Shown piece after piece: positions 61,344 to 64,000 of a stretch of DNA of 64,000 bases (position 1 is its first letter; each line of letters starts with the position of its first letter). The stretch covers positions 43,307 through 107,306 of the forward strand of contig NZ_SMLB01000018.1 in NCBI RefSeq assembly GCF_004349105.1, given 5' to 3'. The notes below the pieces were generated by a model. It saw only the letters and a program-made list of their open reading frames with translations, searched no databases and had not been told where the DNA came from. Both the position numbers and the translations under genes were made by a program. The stretch is from Jiangella aurantiaca. GTDB lineage: Bacteria; Actinomycetota; Actinomycetes; Jiangellales; Jiangellaceae.

Positions 61344-62405
61344 ATGGCTGACCGTCCGACAAGGAACCTCCACGTAGGCGCGCCGTACCGGGCCGACGAG
61401 GCGCGCTACATCGACACCCCGTACCGCCGCAGCGGCCGCACCGGCCTGAAGCTGCCCGCCATCTCACTCGGGCTGTGGCAGAACTTCGGCGACGAGTCGC
61501 CGCTGGCCACGCAGCGGGCCATCCTGCGCACGGCGTTCGACCACGGTGTCACCCACTTCGACCTGGCCAACAACTACGGCCCGCCGCCCGGCTCGGCGGA
61601 GAAGAACTTCGGCCGCATCTTCGCCGAGGACTTCCGTCCGTACCGCGACGAGCTGATCATCTCGACGAAGGCCGGTTACGACATGTGGCCCGGCCCGTAC
61701 GGCGAGTGGGGCTCGCGGAAGTACCTGCTGGCCAGCCTCGATGCGTCGCTGAACCGCATGGGCCTGGACTACGTCGACATCTTCTACTCGCACCGGTTCG
61801 ACCCCGACACGCCGCTCGAGGAGACGATGGGCGCCCTCGACACCGCGGTGCGGTCCGGCCGGGCGCTGTACGCGGGCATCTCGTCGTACTCGCCGGAACG
61901 GACCCGTGAGGCGGTCGCCATCATGCGCGATCTGGGCACCCCGCTGGCCATCCACCAGCCGTCCTACTCGATGTTCAACCGATGGATCGAGGCCGGCCTG
62001 ACCGACGCCTGCGAGGAGGAAGGGCTCGGCATCATCGCCTTCTCGCCGCTGGCGCAGGGCCTGCTGACGAACAAGTACCTCGGCGGCGTGCCCGACGACT
62101 CCCGCGCGGCCCGCGGCGGGTCGTTCTCGCCGTCGCTGGTCACTCAGGACGTCGTCGAGCGGCTCAACTCATTGGCCGGCATCGCCGGGTCGCGGGGCCA
62201 GACGCTCGCGCAGCTGGCGCTGTCGTGGGCGCTGCGTGACGAGCGGGTGACGTCGGTGCTGATCGGCGCCCGGACGGTGGCGCAGCTCGAGGACAGCCTT
62301 GGCGCGCTGGACCGGCTCGACTTCGCCGCCGAAGAGCTCGCCGAGATCGACAAGTACGCCGTCGAGGCGGGTTTGAACCTCTGGGCGCGATCGAGCGACG
62401 AGTGA
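61344..62405 (+). CDS. Aldo/keto reductase, YghZ/L-glyceraldehyde-3-phosphate reductase type
   Basis: 353-residue AKR14-like NADPH reductase with the Kv-beta-like TIM barrel. Seen: KLPAISLGLWQNFGDESPLATQRAILRTAFDHGVTHFDLANNYGPPPGSAEKNFGRI in pieces, catalytic Asp, Tyr and Lys (DLANNYG, STKAGYDMWPGPYG), FYSHRFDPDTPLEET, and ALSWALRDERVTSVLIGARTVAQLEDSLGAL. Close in form to E. coli YghZ, which detoxifies methylglyoxal and L-glyceraldehyde-3-phosphate. A methyltransferase follows after 4 nt. Confidence 0.9.
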   Translation: MADRPTRNLHVGAPYRADEARYIDTPYRRSGRTGLKLPAISLGLWQNFGDESPLATQRAILRTAFDHGVTHFDLANNYGPPPGSAEKNFGRIFAEDFRPYRDELIISTKAGYDMWPGPYGEWGSRKYLLASLDASLNRMGLDYVDIFYSHRFDPDTPLEETMGALDTAVRSGRALYAGISSYSPERTREAVAIMRDLGTPLAIHQPSYSMFNRWIEAGLTDACEEEGLGIIAFSPLAQGLLTNKYLGGVPDDSRAARGGSFSPSLVTQDVVERLNSLAGIAGSRGQTLAQLALSWALRDERVTSVLIGARTVAQLEDSLGALDRLDFAAEELAEIDKYAVEAGLNLWARSSDE

Positions 62406-62409
62406 CCCG

Positions 62410-63156
62410 ATGAACGAGCGTCTGCGCCGCAACCCGCGCACCGAGGCCATCTGGACGCAGCTGAACGAGGCGCTGGCCGCGCTGAGCACGTCCACCGGCC
62501 GCCGGGAGCTCGACATCGTCGACGTCGGCGGCGGGAGCGGCGTGTTCGCGGTGCCGCTGGCCCGCATCGGCCACCGCGTCACCGTCGTCGACCCGAGCCC
62601 GAACGCGCTGGCCACGCTGGCCCGCCGGGCTGCCGAGGAGGGCGTCGGCGACCAAGTCACCGGCGTCCAGGGCGACGCCGCCGGCCTGGCCGGCGTGGTC
62701 GGACCGGCCGGCGCCGACGTCGTGGTGTGTCATGGCGTGCTCGAGGTGGTCGACGACGTGTCCGGCGCGGTGACGGCGATCGCGGCGGCGCTGCGCCCCG
62801 GCGGCGTCGCCAGCGTCGTCGTCGCCCAGCGGTACGCCGCCGTGCTGGCCAAGGCCCTCGCCGGGCACTTCGCCGATGCGCGGCGGCTGCTCGACGACCC
62901 GGACGGCCACTGGGGCCGCTCGGACCCGCTGCCGCGCCGGTTCGACGAGAGCGGCGTCAGGGCGCTGCTCACGGGCGCCGGGCTGCGGGTCGACGAGGTG
63001 CACGGCGTGCGGGTGCTCACCGACCTGGTCGCCGGCAGCGTCGTCGACGACCCCGCCGAGGTGGCCGCGCTCGCCGAGCTCGAGGCCGCCGCGGTCGCAC
63101 ATCCGGCGTTCCGGGCGGTGGCCGCGGCCCTGCACGTGCTCGCCACCAAGGCCTAA
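62410..63156 (+). CDS. Class I SAM-dependent methyltransferase
   Basis: 248-residue methyltransferase with motif I VDVGGGSGVFAVPLARIGHRVTVVDPSPNALA, motif II area GADVVVCHGVLEVVDDV and a motif III-like LRPGGVASVVVAQRY. This matches the SmtA-like family that lies just before the DUF3040/mraZ region in actinobacteria. Substrate unknown. Starts 4 nt after the aldo/keto reductase stop, so cotranscribed. Confidence 0.85.
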   Translation: MNERLRRNPRTEAIWTQLNEALAALSTSTGRRELDIVDVGGGSGVFAVPLARIGHRVTVVDPSPNALATLARRAAEEGVGDQVTGVQGDAAGLAGVVGPAGADVVVCHGVLEVVDDVSGAVTAIAAALRPGGVASVVVAQRYAAVLAKALAGHFADARRLLDDPDGHWGRSDPLPRRFDESGVRALLTGAGLRVDEVHGVRVLTDLVAGSVVDDPAEVAALAELEAAAVAHPAFRAVAAALHVLATKA

Positions 63157-63164
63157 GGCGACGG

Positions 63165-63215
63165 CCGACCGCGAGGTCCAGGCGGCCGCGAGCCCCTCGA
63201 GGAGAAGGTAATCAG
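63165..63215 (+). repeat. 52-bp CCGACCGCGAGGTC element, copy B
   Basis: 51 nt from CCGACCGCGAGGTC to a terminal CAG, with the purine run GAGGAGAAGG near its end. It starts 9 nt after the methyltransferase stop and is directly followed by copy C. The least conserved of the three copies in the middle and in the purine run. Confidence 0.6.
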
Positions 63216-63216
63216 C

Positions 63217-63268
63217 CCGACCGCGAGGTCCCGAGCGGCGGCCAGTCCCACAAGGAAAGGGAGAACAG
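63217..63268 (+). repeat. 52-bp CCGACCGCGAGGTC element, copy C
   Basis: 52 nt from CCGACCGCGAGGTC through AGTCCCAC and AAGGAAAGGGAG to CAG. It resembles copy A (17261) more than its tandem neighbour B. Upstream of the DUF3040 gene by about 155 nt. Confidence 0.6.
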
Positions 63269-63422
63269 CCTGCGGCGGCGGACGTGTGACCGGGCCGTCG
63301 GACGGGTACTCCGACATCGATGCGCTTCGGTCGAACGCCCGGCTTTCTTCGGTGGCGTCGGCCGCATATGCTGGTCCTTACAGCAGGTGCCCATAGGTTT
63401 CCGTGTTCATTGGAGGGGAACG

Positions 63423-63851
63423 GTGCCACTCTCCGATCATGAGCAGCGGCTGCTCGAGCAGATGGAGCAGGCGCTCCTCGCCGAGGATCCGAAGTTCGCC
63501 ACGGCCATGCGTGGCGCGGATCTGCGGCGGCGGTACCGGCGGCGTGCGGTCTTTGCCGGTCTGGTCTTCGTCGTCGGTGTCGTGATGCTCATGACGGGCG
63601 CCGTGACCCAGGTGATCGCGCTCGGTGTGGCGGGCTTCGTCGTGATGCTCGGCTCGGCGTTCTACGCCGTCACCTCCTGGCGGCGCGTCCCGCCGGCCGA
63701 CGCCGCAGCGGCTGCCGGCGAGGTTCCCGACATCAGCCCCGGCTCGCCGCGGCGGCAGCGTCGCCCCAAGGGGCCGCGCAACAACGGCTCGTTCATCGAG
63801 CGCATGGAGCAGCGCTGGCGCAACCGGCGCGAGCGCGGCTACGGGCAGTAA
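63423..63851 (+). CDS. DUF3040 domain membrane protein
   Basis: 142-residue DUF3040 protein: PLSDHEQRLLEQMEQALLAEDPKFATAMRG, a basic RRRYRRR stretch, two adjacent membrane helices (FAGLVFVVGVVMLMTG and VIALGVAGFVVMLGSAFYAV), and a basic C-terminal tail. In actinobacteria (Rv2169c) this gene precedes mraZ-mraW and the division/cell-wall cluster, expected just beyond this window. GTG 63423 follows GGAGGGGA. Role unknown. Confidence 0.9.
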   Translation: MPLSDHEQRLLEQMEQALLAEDPKFATAMRGADLRRRYRRRAVFAGLVFVVGVVMLMTGAVTQVIALGVAGFVVMLGSAFYAVTSWRRVPPADAAAAAGEVPDISPGSPRRQRRPKGPRNNGSFIERMEQRWRNRRERGYGQ

Positions 63852-63870
63852 CTCCTCGATCCACGCGGAC

Positions 63871-63892
63871 GGCGTCGCCCTCGGGCGGCGCC
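63871..63892 (+). terminator. Hairpin after DUF3040
   Basis: GGCGTCGCC/GGCGGCGCC with a CTCG loop and one wobble pair, 20 nt after the stop. Probable terminator. Confidence 0.5.
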
Positions 63893-64000
63893 AATCGTGT
63901 TTCCGGGCGACGCCGAGGAAGCAGGTCGCCGCCTCGCGGTGAGGCGACGCCCGTCACCTGCCCTCCCGGCCCGCCGCTCACTCCGCGGGCGGGCGGGGGG
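63893..64000 (+). other. Structured region upstream of the expected mraZ
   Basis: A second stem-loop at 63921-63961 has an outer GCAGGT/ACCTGC and an inner CGCCTC/GAGGCG around GCGGT. A CCCGCC/GGCGGG pair lies near the end. This could be the 5' leader RNA (mraW RNA motif) known before the actinobacterial mraZ-mraW operon, but the window stops before the gene. Confidence 0.3.

Overview
The window is one continuous stretch of a high-GC actinobacterial chromosome. It carries no rRNA, tRNA, CRISPR array, phage genes or insertion sequences that I can see. Actinomycete traits include leaderless promoters (a TANNNT box 6-8 nt before the start codon), GTG starts, the DUF3046 and DUF3040 families, a ClgR-like regulator, a gluABCD importer and PafBC-type DNA-damage promoters. 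The backbone order dapA-rnj-ftsK-rimO-pgsA-cinA-clgR-lhr-DUF3046-recA-recX-gluABCD-miaB-miaA-dapF-hflX-dinG-lexA-nrdR-nrdJ-DUF3040 resembles that of streptomycetes and relatives. Genus assignment (something like Jiangella or Nocardioides) is only a guess.

Region by region. Bases 1-12.5 kb: end of dapA, RNase J, an ArsR/SRPBCC/glyoxalase cassette, FtsK, a hydrolase, a GH20 hexosaminidase, RimO, PgsA, CinA/PncC, a ClgR-like regulator, a flavin reductase and a GNAT. 12.6-25.6 kb: a 1531-residue Lhr helicase, DUF3046, a four-gene efflux module (ABC ATPase, two permeases, MFS pump) lodged between DUF3046 and recA, then recA, recX and RNase Y. 25.6-32 kb: an aldo/keto reductase, gluABCD, miaB and a small VOC protein. 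32-42 kb: an accessory block on the minus strand. One operon holds a cupin, an SsuABC/ThiXYZ-like importer and an NCS1-like permease. A second operon holds a Tat-exported TIM-barrel protein and a 1512-residue secreted ThuA/sugar-dehydrogenase/PKD/CBM protein. Both operons carry the same promoter plus LacI-type operator arrangement. 42-64 kb: an unusual membrane protein with repeated Trp/Arg motifs, a MEMO-like protein, an orphan antitoxin-like protein, miaA, dapF, hflX, a secreted propeller protein, an S9 peptidase, dinG, lexA, a LysM protein, nrdR, nrdJ, and small enzymes leading toward the expected mraZ-mraW cell-division cluster.

DNA damage is the clearest theme. recA has a LexA box (inside the preceding MFS gene) and a PafBC-type promoter. 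The lexA/LysM divergent region has two LexA boxes flanking a second PafBC-type promoter. dinG, nrdR/nrdJ, recX, lhr and ftsK add repair, dNTP supply and chromosome handling.

The most noteworthy unexplained signals are a ~52-bp repeat in three copies, a family of perfect GTTGATC-ended palindromes at convergent gene junctions, a nested three-arm palindrome near 32 kb, the paired LacI-type promoters, and the repeat-bearing membrane protein at 42-44 kb.
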